A stretch of DNA of 64,000 bases from Paragyromitra xinjiangensis (Eukaryota > Ascomycota > Pezizomycetes > Pezizales > Discinaceae): NCBI GenBank assembly GCA_038503065.1, contig JBCAMK010000003.1, positions 1,054,001-1,118,000 on the forward strand, read 5' to 3'. Position 1 is the stretch's first letter, and each line of letters starts with the position of its first letter. The notes below the pieces were generated by a model, which saw only the letters and a program-made list of their open reading frames with translations, was not told the DNA's origin and did not search any database. Below, in pieces: positions 1 through 11,625 of the stretch. Both the position numbers and the translations under genes were made by a program.

Positions 1-102
1 CCACTTGTTGAAAAGCTTGACGCTGCCAATTTCATCGGTAACCTCCCTGGGCAGAACGGCATAGGTGCCGGAAGCGACCTCAACTTCTCCAGAATCAGAC
101 AT
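1..102 (-). CDS. rps5: 40S ribosomal protein S5 (uS7), N-terminal fragment
   Basis: This is the first 34 codons of a minus-strand gene whose ATG is the complement of 100-102; the rest lies outside the window to the left. The translation begins MSDSGEVEVASGTYAVLP and ends at VKLFNKW. The acidic MSD start followed by K-L-F-N-K-W is the N-terminal hallmark of fungal uS7 (Rps5), a small-subunit head protein near the mRNA exit and E site. No intron is visible in the part present. It is divergent from the splicing-factor gene starting at 951, with about 850 bp shared upstream sequence. Assignment rests on a short stretch, but the motif and spacing are characteristic. Confidence 0.85.
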   Translation of the reverse strand, partial: MSDSGEVEVASGTYAVLPREVTDEIGSVKLFNKW

Positions 103-950
103 GACGGGCTAATTTGATGTGTGGTAAGGGAGTCCTATTGTCGGATTCTAAAGGAAAAATTCGCGATTTCTCGAGTCAGCAAACTATTTCCCCCTCAACC
201 ACGAACGAAAGTTTTTTCAGAAGTCTGGTGTATTTTTTTTCAACGTACAGAGAACTCTGGTGGCCGTGGTGGTCGCTCGGATTGTCGTGATCGTGAAGGT
301 TGGTTGTCGAGCGTTTGGTGGGGATCTTTTTTTGGTGGACTTGCCGTCCAGTGTGCGGCTGTCGCTTGGCAGATGGGAAATCTGATTGTGGGGAATTGTG
401 ACTCGCGTTTCGCTGGGCGGTTGCGCCCTTATCTGATCTGATCCCGTCAACTACCGAATAGCAGGGCTGAAATCAAATATGCATGATAAAAAGCAGAAAT
501 ACCGGAGGATGAGTTAATTGTGTCTATAATCATTTTCTATATCTGTCGTGCTCTGTGTCACTGTATTGTTACATCTCCCCTACATCCAGTACTTCTGCTC
601 ATCGCCTTGAAGTTTTCGCCCCCCGACCTCACTTCATCTCCTCCCCCTGCCATCTCGATCGCTCTATCAAAGCATCATCTTCAAAGTACCTCCAGCAGCA
701 GATACTCTCCAGTCCACCGTCTCTAATCAATTATTTACAATCCTCCTACAGCCGTCTGAGTGCAAAGAGTTCGATTTTTGAAGAAAAGGGTTCGATCTCA
801 CCGCTTTCTCCTTCTGCCCACTCACACAGGGGAATAACCTAACACCTTTGTTTTTTGCCCTCGCGTTCGCAGTGAATAAACCCCCCCCTTACAACTCCCG
901 AGAACAAAAGAGAAGAAAAGAAAGAAAGCCCGGAAAGAAAAGAAGACAAG
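103..950. promoter_or_regulatory. Divergent intergenic region between RPS5 and the Rsd1-like gene
   Basis: This 848-bp stretch separates two genes transcribed away from each other, so it should carry both promoters. It is pyrimidine-rich on the right side (about 580-900), changing to an A/G-rich leader just before the ATG at 951, as is common in fungal 5' UTRs. I see no TATAAA-type box and no coding potential beyond chance open frames. Confidence 0.5.
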
Positions 951-2994
951 ATGTCGGGACTAGACGTAGAAGCCCTCCTCGAAGCGTCAGAGAGCAATAA
1001 ACCTAAGCAGCCAGATCATCAAAACAGTGCCCTTTCTTCCCCGAAACCAGATCGGAACGGTGGAGGCAGCGTCAAGTCGTCTTCTTCCAGGAGGGACCGT
1101 GACGGTGATAGGGATCGCGACCATCGAGGGGACGATAGAAGTCCGAGGAGTGAGCGCCATCGTGAAAGGAGAACGAGTAGAGACAGTGAGAGGTGAGAAT
1201 CACACTTTTGGGGAGGGAATTCCTTTCAAGAATGATCACGTGCTGACGCAAGGTGTATTTCTTTAGACGTCGCACCGGCCGTAGGGATTCCTATTACGAC
1301 GATCGTGATGACTATGATTACTCCTCATCGCGCTACAGGCACCGGTCCCGCGAGAGGGATGACGATAGGTACATTTCGAGACGCGACCGTCGCGATAGCG
1401 ACTACTACGATGGTTCGAGACGCGATCGTCGCGACATTGACGCCCGCAGGTCTAGAAGCCCTCGAAGAGGACGTGGTGGTGGCAATAGAAGGACAAGGTA
1501 ATTCTCAAAGATATCGTATCTCCCAGGTTTCGCTAACACCGCCAGATCTCGTTCCCCACAGTTAACTGAGGACGAGCGCGATCGTCGAACTGTCTTTGTT
1601 CAACAGTTGGCTGCGAGACTTAGGACCAAGGAGCTGATTACATTCTTTGAGAAGGTTGGCCCCGTAAAGGAAGCCCAGATCGTCAAAGACCGAGTCAGTG
1701 GTAGATCGAAAGGGTATGTTACTTCATCCCATCCTTCTACTCTAACTTCCCATTTTATCTGATAATTGAACTTCGCTTACATCCTGCTACAGCGTGGGTT
1801 ACGTAGAATTTAAGGATGAAGCATCAGTGCCTAAGGCGATTCAGTTGACCGGGCAGAAACTCCTCGGTATCCCAATCATCGCGCAGCTTACAGAAGCAGA
1901 GAAGAACCGTCAGGCTCGAGTCAGTGCGGCAGAACAAAATACTGCGAATCAAGTCCCCTTCCACAGACTTTACGTGGGGAATATTCACTTTAGTATCACG
2001 GAAAGTGATTTGCAGCATGTTTTCGAGCCGTTCGGAGAACTCGAGTTCGTACAACTTCAAAAAGAAGAAAGTGGCAGAAGCAGAGGCTATGGTTTTGTTC
2101 AGTCAGTTCCCCCGCCTAACCACGTGATTACCCGAGTCATAACGTTAACGATGTCTCTAGATATCGCGATCCGAACCAAGCTCGTGAAGCCCTCGAGAAA
2201 ATGAACGGCTTCGATCTTGCTGGCCGTCCTATCCGTGTCGGCCTCGGAAACGATAAGTTCACACCCGAGTCTACCGCACAAATGCTACAACGTTTCTCAG
2301 GTTATCAGGGCTTCCAGGGCTCAGGCTTTGAGAATCGCGGCCGTGGTGGTAACGACCGAGTTGGTCGCGCTGACGATAAAGCCGGTGGAGCTGGTGCTAG
2401 CGCTCTCGACGACACCGATGTCGCGGGTGTTAACTTTAATAACTATAGTAGGGACTTGCTTATGCGTAAACTTGCACGCCAGGACGACCCGACTCCCCCG
2501 GCAGAGGGGAAGCCGCACATGAATGGGAGTAGTAAAGGAGAACCGGTGAGGAAACAAAAAATACCAGAAAAGGTGGTTTCTGGTATCAAAAATCTACCGC
2601 TGGATGTGCCCATGGCTAGTCGATGTGTCGTACTGAAGAACATGTTTGATCCCGCTGAGTATGATCCCCCTCCCCCTTGGCGCCTGTATCATGCGAAGAC
2701 AATAATTAACAACGCCTTGTCTATAGGGAAACCGGTGATGCATGGATCAAAGAACTTGAAGATGACGTTAAGGGTGAATGTGAAGGCAAATACGGCCATG
2801 TTGTCCACATCTCACTCGACCCCAACAGTCAGGGCGAGATCTATATAAAATTTGAGAAAGTCCAAGGCGGTGAAAAAGCAATCCAAGGCCTCAACGGGAG
2901 GTTCTTTGGTGGTAGAAGGATCAGCGCTAGTCCAGTTGTTGATGCAGTTTATTCCAGCTTGTTTGGGAGATCAAACGCTAGTAAAGCTATCTAG
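951..2994 (+). CDS. rsd1: RBM39/Rsd1-like SR-type splicing factor (CC1-like family)
   Basis: Six exons: 951-1192, 1267-1497, 1546-1713, 1793-2101, 2161-2658, 2727-2994 (571 aa). The N-terminal ~155 residues are an Arg/Ser/Asp-rich RS-like domain. RRM1 follows, with RNP2 TVFVQQL and RNP1 KGVGYVEF; RRM2 has LYVGNI and RGYGFVQY. A Gly/Arg linker leads to a C-terminal UHM-type RRM ([25 protein letters not shown]). The order RS-RRM-RRM-UHM is that of RBM39/CAPER and S. pombe Rsd1. Family members bind U2AF ligand motifs and act in 3' splice-site recognition in the nucleus. Every junction keeps frame, and the TAG at 2992 follows the usual short tail. The final intron (2659-2726) interrupts the UHM domain. 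It is divergent from RPS5. Confidence 0.93.
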
Positions 2995-5258
2995 AACGAA
3001 CACAGGCATTGTAAGTTGGAGACCTGGGGTTAGACGGTAGAACAGTGAAGGGAACAGGTGTGAGCGCGACGATTCGGTACGTGTTGCTTTTTTGCTTCGC
3101 GATTTGTTGATTTTTTTTGTGTGTGTTGTTACTTTTGACTGCATGAGTGTGTAGTGTTTTAGTATCCAGAATTTCTTTTGTTCCCGCGTTTTTTTTGTCG
3201 TGTTATGTGTTGGTTGTGCTGTGTGCTTAAGAACGAACGATGAAAAACAAAAGCGAGGTCCTTTATTTAAAAGGTGGTCTTGCAAATCTTTTTTTTTATA
3301 TCTCATTGATCTTACTGATTCACGATACTTGGCTCTTTTTTTTCCTTTTCCTTTCCCTTTTTCATGGTTATTTTGGGGCTGTAATTTACAGTAATATAAT
3401 GATGGGGCAATGGATGTTTGATATTGAAGTACCTTTCTCTCGTTCATTTGGACTGTAGCTAGCAAGGCTGTTAACAAGCCCCGGAATCAGAGTCGTATAA
3501 AATAAATCGAAGGTTCTAGTAGCTAGTGCTTCTCAGTATGCTAAATTATCTATCCCTCAGGATTTTTTTGCCCCATGTGCTGAACTATGTTGGAGATGCT
3601 TCCTAATATGGGTTGACCTCTCGGGCGCGGCTTCGGGGTCGGAAATGATTTGGAGACAGGCATCCGAGCACACGGATACTCGGGCACCCGAGAGAGCTAT
3701 TTAGATAGGGGTCATATGCCCACCTCTAGCAAGCAAGCAATCGAGCCCTCTATTCCTCCCTACGTGCCCAATATTACAACAAACTAAGTTAGCAGAGTAC
3801 CGAGTGAGATCTTATGACGGTGAGATTGGTTTCCTAAAACCGACTTGTCAATGATTTCAAACCTCACGATATAACCCACACTACGCGATTCTCCATTCCC
3901 CTTTTTCGTTTGCCCGGCACCATATTTCCTTCCTTACACGGGAGCTTTCCGTTTCACCTTGTTGTGTCAATTCTCCCGCCGTGGTTTCTATCCGAGATGG
4001 CTATTTTGCGTTATAGTATCCGTGTGAGCACAAGCTTGTCATCATTTTCTACCTGTAGTCATGGGGCCCACTACCCCCGCAACTAATACGCGTCTTCACT
4101 ATTGTTTCGTCAGATCATTGTATTTCATCCCTGTTTGTTTTAGTCAATCACGCTGCATCATGAGATCTCGTTCGGTCTCTATCGGGTAGTACAGGAGAAT
4201 CAGGTTCGCTGCCGACTATTCCTGACCACGAGACGCAGTAGCGCGTCAGCTGTTTGCCTGGTTACATGTAGTTCTCTGTGCGCTACTACATGTATTTTAC
4301 CCTATAGCGAGCTTTCGTCCCTGTATGATGGGTACATGTACTTTAGGGAGTGATACATACATAGATGGCACGCAATAGTATGAATAGGACCTTCCACGAT
4401 AGAGGATCAATTAGTGAAGATGGAGCATTCATGTCTACCTCTTTCTAGGTTTTTTTCGCTTTTTCTATTACATGTTCTCTGTGAAGCCTGCTGTTTCTTT
4501 CTAATAATTACATTTCTGTCTCGTCCGGATTATTGCCAAGCTATATGTAGTTGTTTGGGGTCTTCGTCTATCATCGAGTTCGTTCGTTTATATTTGCTCA
4601 AGTTGTCGTGCTAAATATTAAAAGGGCAAAGGTGCTGATTGCCTCCCGATATAGAAGTGGGGTTACAAAATACTCCGCAAGTGTAAACTAACCCCTCTCA
4701 CCACACAAATGCATAACATAATAAGATCATCATCACTACAATCACATTCCATCACACCTCGCTTGCCAGTGCTTTCAACATAGCGGCCCTCTAAAAACAA
4801 CAAGAATCAGGAAGACTGCACGTCTAGGGATGATACTGCGGTGACACGGTAGTAGGGCTTGATATTTCAATTAATAGGTTGGTGGGTACATGTATTTTAG
4901 AACCGCACCTTTAGATTGGGAGGTAGTCCGCACCTTTGCTCATATTAAAAACACAGTTTAGAAAGAAATAAAAGAAGTTATCTGCGATGGCCCATAGTGA
5001 AGTTTCCCGCTTTCTCTGCCTTTTTCCCATACCTTTGTTTGACGGCTTAATTGTTGCATATCGGTTTGAGACTTCCCGTATATGTATTGGCTTCGCAAGT
5101 AGAAGCTAGTGTTGTTGATCTAGGGCACCCGGGGCGATAAAAGCTCCAGAAGAGAATGTTGAGGTAACTAATTCCCTATATATTCCGTCCTGTCCACGTG
5201 CAAATCCCCCCATTGGTGGTATTTGCCAAGAGCTTTTTCCCCGACTTGCAAAGACGGC
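2995..5258. other. Non-coding intergenic, 2.3 kb
   Basis: The first ~450 bp is T-rich 3' flank of the Rsd1-like gene. No supported gene lies in the remainder. Four TACATGTA palindromes occur here, three of them within 78 bp (4263-4340) and one at 4887. A weak TATATATT-like sequence at about 5176 could serve the next gene. Confidence 0.6.
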
Positions 5259-5450
5259 ATGGCAAATAATTGTCATCTCTGGGGGGGCGCTCGCGGGGAA
5301 AATTCTCAGCATAAAGGTGGTGCATTTCCTCCTCAGAACGAGGAAGTCACTTTCCTGCTCCCATCTTCACTCAACGGCCCCCCATCGCCTTCTGTATACC
5401 AAATACATTTTCCACGACAGTCTGCCCTAGGAACTAGTCCTTTCTTCAAT

Positions 5451-6568
5451 ATGCGTGATAGTAATCCCCAGCGTTTCCTTTTCTCGCCGACTTCTGAGCC
5501 TTTCACTCCTGCTCAAGCTCGCCCCTCTTCTTCTGTAATCCCACATACCCGTGAGGCTTACCTGCAGCGTAAGCTTGATGAGGCTTATGCTCATATCAAT
5601 ATTCTGTCTGATAATCTCTATCACAGCAGCGCATATGCCAGTGAGCAAGCTAGTACGAATGTCGGATTGCGTAAATACATCAACACGCTGCACGAAGTGG
5701 TTGGAGGACCGACCCAGCTCCCGGATGAATACTTCCTCGGCGAGCTTGCGATTCTGTGGAGGTCCATCCATAATCATGGAAAGAACTTCTATAAGTTCTC
5801 AACTGAAGCTAACGTCCCCGCGGAATTGGGAGATACCATGAAGGATCTGCTAGGAACTGAAGATCTAGTCTATCACATGGTTCGTGATTCAAAGACCAAG
5901 TTGATGGTCGTTGCGGCGATTTTGGTGAGATTCGTAGCGTCGAGGGTATTTACCACAGATTTTTTCGAGAAGATGCTTGAAGAAAGCTCGATGGATAAGG
6001 GTGATGTTGCGTGTCTGCTCGTGCTTCGTGCATATTCCAAACGTTGGTTTATTCTCCTTATTTTATATCCCTTTCATCCTGATTATTCGTCTTTACCTCC
6101 GCCCCTACTAACTTTACTCCAATTTAAGGCGAGACGGAAGTGGTCAACAAAGTGGATCCAGCTATCGAAAAAAACGCTGCTGCCATCGCTGATGCCTGCC
6201 ATAAATTTCTCCTCCCGTTAATGTCACGTCCAGGTGACCAGAAACACATCGACGAATCCTCCCGGCAGCTTATCATATTTATAGAGCAAGCTAGCCGGCT
6301 CTGGATTAATATCCTAGGTGCTGGCTCCGCTAATTGGCGATTTATATTCCCCGAGCACGGGGACAGATTTATCAATGACACTATGGTTCCCTGCAATGAG
6401 TCCAATTTGGGACTCCTCGAAGAGCAGCCTAAGGACAACCACCTTCTCCAGCTAAGAGATAGGAAGGTTGTGCTCAGCGTTCTCCCCAGAGTGGAAAGAT
6501 TCACGGCTGACCACCAGGGAAATGGAGAATGGGTCGTGTTTGTTAAGGCGTTTGTGTTCCTCAATTGA
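5451..6568 (+). CDS. Hypothetical fungal protein, two exons
   Basis: Exons 5451-6042 and 6129-6568 are joined by an 86-nt intron with a CTAACT branch-like site; the splice restores frame exactly (343 aa). The frame is also open upstream to an ATG at 5259, which would add 64 residues, so the start is uncertain. I chose 5451 because the upstream part looks low-complexity and unlike protein. The N-terminus is Ser/Pro-rich and disordered. Residues from about 30 onward look helical (KLDEAYAHINILSDNLY and similar), followed by mixed alpha-type sequence without a signal peptide or membrane segment. I recognise no domain. It stands alone, with a large gap on each side. The composition is soluble and cytosolic-like; function unknown. 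Confidence 0.68.
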
Positions 6569-8430
6569 GCAAGCGGCTTGTCCACTTTCTTGTCCCTACT
6601 TCTTCTCTGATTGAGAATTTCCCGTAAAATTTCAAACAGCGGTGTTGTTTGTCTCCTAAAATTGTTTTCTTTATTGTTTGTTTTTCCATGGTTCTGTCAA
6701 GGGATTCAGTCTTGTACGTACGTTTTGGTGGGGTTTGGTCTAGTCTCGTGCCCAGCCTATACTGCGTAGCTTGGGTTTAGCCAGGGCGATCATTTCTTTG
6801 GGGGGGTGATCTAAGGGTCCCTCAATTTTTTGTATAATCTGAAGTTTCGCCTTCGATAAACATGATTATGTTTCGAGTCGTTTCGCTACTTGTGCGACTT
6901 CATGTGAGCAGCGTAATACACGGTAGGGGGTACATGGCACCCCAAACCTATGTTAAAATCTCCAGGAATCGGAGCCGTCCTCAGCTTTATCTGATTCCGC
7001 CACCAATTGTATAGCCTTGCACCGTCTCTAGCTTGGGTTGCCGTGCTCAGCTCTGCGTATTCTCCTCAAAAGAAGACGCCACATTCTCCGACTTCTTTCG
7101 GGAGATCTCAAAAGCCCTCATTTTCTTGTATCGAAGCACCAACCAAGAGCAATATTTGGGAGATCTTCGGGGTCGAGTGCGATAGGCCTTCGGAAAGCCG
7201 ATTCCTCTCTTAAGTAGATATGACGACATTGCTGATCATTTGCTATGCAGGATTCGGGGCAGATCCTCCAGCAATACATGCCCCCTCATGCCTCAGGGTT
7301 TAAATCTCCATCACACCTTGCAACTTTGCATCGGCGGCAGGGCTCTCGTCTTCGCTAGCAGCCTTTGGTTTTCAGAGCTGTCTTTGAGAAAAGTGTTTTT
7401 GAGAGTCATTCTCGGCTGTCAGAGGGAGATCTAAATTTGGAGGCCTGCGTGAACTGCTGTCTCGTGCCCAGACTTGTGCCTGGCGCCAAGGTTCGTACCT
7501 CACGCGTCTCTAAGCATTTGGCCATAATTGTGAATAAAATACAATAATTATGGAAAAATAGGCTGGGAACGAGACAGCGTGAACTGTGCGGTTTTTATAG
7601 ACAGTTAATCTCGCCCATGCAATGGTGACCCCCACTTCATGCTTGAATGTCACAAAATACCTAACATCATTATATTCGATTTCATCCCACTTTTTATTCA
7701 CTTATCTCTAAAATTTCTTGTGGCCAGTATATAGCTCCTTTAAATTTTTTTTTTGTTAGGCTATATGGTGACGGACGCTTGGGTTTATGCTGTGATTAGA
7801 CGATCATGAGTGGTCACTCGCTTCTACCAATGCCAAGGCTGCACCTGCCCCGCACTAAACCAGTTCTGCCCCTCCAGGTGCCAACCTCTTTTCGAGAGGT
7901 TATTAGAAACAAGTCACTCCTAATAAAACTTTTCGCCTCTATAGTTACATACAATCCAGATCTTACAGCACCAACTTTTTTTGTTGGTCCATTATGCAGG
8001 CTGTCCAGTTCGGGCCGAGGGGTAGCTCTTTCGGCCTCCAGTCTTGATTATCAATCAAGCAGATTGCACCAGATGGCGTGCTGATTTACAAGTTCATCTG
8101 GGAGGCTACAGCACCGTTGTTGCCAGAGAGCGGGGGACGCAGATTCCGCTTATGCACACCTGCAGATATCCGCGACTAGGCGCGCCTCACTCGGTAAAGT
8201 GGGGTGTGGTAATGTTAGCATTGAGACTACGTTCAACACGCAAAGTGGGTATGATGTAGATCACTCGATGTCTTAAATCCGTAATTAAATACCCCTCCCC
8301 GCACTCTGGATTCATCCCTCTCGATAGTACAGTCCATTCCATTGCTCCTCTGTTCTCTGTTCAATTCAATTGATACTCCTTGAAATAACTATCATAAACG
8401 TTCAATCCCTTCGCCCACAACTTTCACGCA
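6569..8430. other. Non-coding intergenic, 1.9 kb
   Basis: It contains the 3' flank of the orphan gene and the promoter side of the epimerase gene (CT-rich just upstream of 8431). Open frames here are short, lack plausible splice partners and resemble no family. No tRNA-like A/B boxes were seen. Confidence 0.55.
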
Positions 8431-9581
8431 ATGGCTCCTAAGATTTTTACGTAAGTCCTCGATCAGTTTCCATCAGATTTGAACCAGCCTAGAGCTTTCC
8501 TTCAAAACCCAATTATCAAGCTAACACTCTTGCAGCACTGGTGTATCCGGCTACATTGGCGGGACCGCCATTGATGTCATCGTTTCCAAGCACCCCGAAT
8601 ACGAAATCACCGCTCTTATCCGTGATCCCAAAAAGGGCACCGCTCTAACCACCAAATACCCAAACATCAAGGTCGTTTCCGGTACTCTCGACTCCAACGA
8701 CATCATTGAAGAAGAATCCTCAAAAGCCGACATTGTCCTCCATTTCGCTGACTGCGACCATGTCCCCTCCGCTAAATCCATCGTCGCTGGTCTCTCCAAA
8801 CGCACTACTCCCTCGTATCTCATCCATACCTCTGGTTCCGCCATCCTCCCTGATATCACACGCCCCGAAGAGTTTGGCACGTACTCTGAAAAGATTTACG
8901 ATGATATCAAGGATGTTGACGCAATCACCTCTTTCCCAGAAGCTGGACATCTTCACCGCGATGTTGACAAAATCGTCCTAGGCGCAAACAGTAGCACGCT
9001 GAAAACCGCGATTGTTTGCCCGCCAACTATCTACGGAGTTGGTTCCGGTTCTGGAAACAATCGTAGTAACCAAGTCCCTGGGCTCACAAAGAGTATCCTG
9101 AAGCGCGGAGAAGGCTTCCAAGTTACCGAGGGGAAAGCAACTTGGAACAACGTTCACATTTCCGATTTGGCGAACCAGTATTTGCTCCTCACCGAAGACG
9201 CTGCAGCAGGTGGCGAGAAGGCGACTTGGGGTGCTGAGGGGTACTACTTTTCTGAGAATGGCGAACACGTTTGTCACCCTTCCTGAGGAAATCTTTATGT
9301 GTTTGCTGCTAACTACTGGACAACAGGTTTGGGGTGAACTTGCTGCGAAGATTGCCGCTAAAGCGAAGGCTAAGGGCTATCTTAAGGCTGATAATGTCGT
9401 CTCTCTTTCAAACGACGAGATTGCGAAAATCCACCCGTTCGGTTCTATCTTGTGGGGAAGTAACTCTCGTGGTACTGCGTCTAGGGCTAGGAAGGTGTTG
9501 GGCTGGAAGCCCGTGGGTCCGTCATTGGAGGATACGCTAGATGATCTTATTGATTCGGAAGCGAAGGATCTAGGACTGTAA
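8431..9581 (+). CDS. NAD(P)-dependent epimerase/dehydratase-like SDR
   Basis: Three exons, 8431-8450, 8536-9268 and 9327-9581, encode 335 aa. The first exon holds only MAPKIFT; splicing creates TTGVSGYIGG, the glycine-rich dinucleotide-binding loop (GxSGYxGG) of extended/atypical SDRs. Later landmarks are the beta-strand LIHTSGSAIL, a Y-x-x-K-like EKIYDD region, and CPPTIYGVGSG. A WNNVHISDLA segment and a C-terminal LGWKP typical of the nucleoside-sugar-epimerase fold follow. Such fungal proteins are cytosolic NAD(P) oxidoreductases of unassigned substrate. Both introns have GTxxGT-type donors and keep frame, and the length matches the family. It is upstream of, and codirectional with, the U1 snRNA gene. 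Confidence 0.88.
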
Positions 9582-9985
9582 ATGAATGTACTAGATAATA
9601 ACATCATTCTGTTGGGAATGATGGGAAGTTTTCATCAATAGAAAATAGCACAAATTACAAGTACAACCCGCTGAATCTGAGTGGAAAAATTTAGGTGGGG
9701 CTTAGGCTATTGAGTTTGTTTGCGAATGCAAGCGGCAAACCACGCCCCAATTATTTGAATGCAAATCCAGTATCGGAAACTATTTCTTCAACCCAGGCAA
9801 AGGGCATTCCTCTCAGTCAGCAGCAAAAATGATTAAAGTCAGCCCGCCAATCTTCTGACGCCACTTTCGGCTGGTGTCAAGGCTAGATCCCTGCCGCTTC
9901 ATTTTGCAGTTCGGGTCTTTCCGCTGGCCCAAGCACGTACCTGCAGCTGACCCGGCAAAATCCGTATCCCAGCCTCCTCAAGGGG
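9582..9985. promoter_or_regulatory. Region between SDR gene and U1 snRNA TATA box
   Basis: This is the 3' flank of the SDR gene followed by upstream sequence of the U1 snRNA gene. Any proximal element for snRNA transcription should lie in its last ~100 bp, which is GC-richer. No other gene is evident. Confidence 0.4.
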
Positions 9986-9993
9986 TATATAAA
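9986..9993 (+). promoter_or_regulatory. TATA box of U1 snRNA gene
   Basis: TATATAAA lies inside the near-palindrome AGGGGTATATAAACCCCT. It is 40 nt upstream of the predicted U1 5' end at 10026 and is the clearest TATA box in the window. The spacing suits a TATA-dependent fungal Pol II snRNA promoter. Confidence 0.75.
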
Positions 9994-10025
9994 CCCCTCT
10001 TCCTCCCCACCTCTCTTCCCTCTTC

Positions 10026-10189
10026 ATACTTACCTAGCAACGAACATCCGGTGCTCACGCAGACGGATTTCCGGACGGCTTGCCCTCATTGCACACCGAG
10101 GGATGAGCTTTCTGCCAAAGGTCTTCGGGCCTTCTGGGTTGCTTAATTTTTGATGTCTTCCACTTACCAAAGTCTCCAAGCTGGATGAC
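10026..10189 (+). ncRNA. U1: U1 spliceosomal snRNA
   Basis: The RNA starts ATACTTACCT, the conserved U1 5' end that pairs with 5' splice sites. Helix H pairs AGCAAC (10036-10041) with GTTGCT (10138-10143). Stem-loop I (ATCCG/CGGAT, 10046-10068) exposes GCTCACGCAG, close to the U1-70K-binding loop GAUCACGAAG. Stem-loop II (CCCTC/GAGGG, 10083-10102) carries ATTGCACACC, nearly the U1A-binding loop AUUGCACUCC. Stem-loop III is capped by a UUCG tetraloop (10118-10133). The Sm site AATTTTTG is at 10145-10152. A 3' stem (GTCTTCCA with TGGATGAC, one mismatch) ends near 10189, giving about 164 nt. All elements are in the expected order. The 3' end is inferred from the stem. Confidence 0.94.
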
Positions 10190-11625
10190 AGGAGTCGCCC
10201 CTTGTTGAGATGGAGGGGTGTCGCTTACCAAAGTCCTCAGTTTTAATCGTGGATGGGAGTGGGGATGGAGGGAGCGTTTTTTTCCTTTTTCTTTTCTCCT
10301 GTTGATTGCTTGGGTGTGGCCGAGGCGTTAATAGGGGAAGTTGTGTGTTTGTCGTTTGTTACGTGTGATTGGGACTTTGGGTGTTTTGTATGTTTGTCCG
10401 GATAAGGATTAATTGATTTATTATTGCTGCCAGTTTAAAAATTAGCGAGCTCTAGCTAGGCTCAGAACTAGACGATATAAACATCTTTCCCGTCTCTTGG
10501 AAGCTGCACTGTGATCCCAATTTCAAAGGCCCAACCCCTTATACTTTCAGTAGGCTTCCCATCCTGAACTGGGCTAGGACTATAGTTCTCAATTTACGTC
10601 CCACAGAAATTGTGGCTTAATGCCGCTAGTCAACGTGGTTTTAGGAGACGAGTATAGGATAGGGGCTGCATAGATGTCAGTTCGTCGGCCGTGCGAACGG
10701 GAGAATAGGTCGGGTATGCCGGAAACTTGAGACGCTCGATGCTTCTTCGTTCAACACGCAGACGAGGAACCATGACGTGAGCTCTTTTTGTGGCCCCTAC
10801 ATACCTATTGATTCCTTCCGACACCCCGTCTTAGGTATAACGAGGACTATCTAGGGGAAAGAAACGTAAGTACGCGGTAAAAATGATTCTATCAGTACCT
10901 GGAGGAGAGATAGGTTGAGCACTATGGACTTATCTTCATGTAAAGTCACACGAACAATAATTTCTCCCTCATTCTCTCCTTCAGTATGTACGTGCGTGAT
11001 ACCTAAAAATCAAGTGACCTTTGATGTTTTGTAAGGATAGCAAATATACAGAGCCATAGATCCATTAGCTACGAATTTTACGCACCAATTAGGATAGTCA
11101 CGGCTGAAGAAGTGGCCGTGTTAGGTAAAGGGTGTCTTGTTTGTGTCCGTTCGTTTGAGATATTAGTCATGCACGATCACTCGGGTGTCTTGGCGATGAT
11201 GTTGAAAGGAGGCGAAGACCAAGAAAAGTCCTGCTATCTACAATGATGATGATGATGATAATTCATAACTGCTATCTACAAGATCAAGTGGCTTTTCTAA
11301 AGCTTTTATGTAGTAGCTCGTGGGTGGGGAGATATTAGAATGCGTATCCCTAACTATATAGAGCGGGCAACTAGAGTCGAGTTTTCAACGGTTTGCCATT
11401 ACATGTATGTAACCGTAAATTTTCACGGTGATCATCTGCTTAAATTTTTGGTGCTAAGACATACGAAACAGTATAGTTACAAGAAACTAATCGAGAATGC
11501 CCTTCGCACCAACCAGTTTCCAACACAACATTACCCCAAAACCATTTAATCATCACTTTTTGTTAAAATACCTTCCTAGAAAATCGCCTTAACCACATTA
11601 TCGTTTCCCATCTTACCATCGGAGA
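10190..11625. other. Non-coding intergenic, 1.4 kb
   Basis: This is downstream flank of U1 and 3' flank of the convergent KH gene. CTTACCAAAGTC occurs at 10163-10174, inside the U1 3' stem-loop region, and again just downstream near 10226. One TACATGTA is present (11400). No gene is supported. Confidence 0.55.

Noticed and set aside
9874..10146. A 90-aa open frame beginning MSRLDPCRFILQ
   Set aside because: It overlaps the U1 snRNA and its TATA box and has no protein-like features; the RNA gene explains the sequence.
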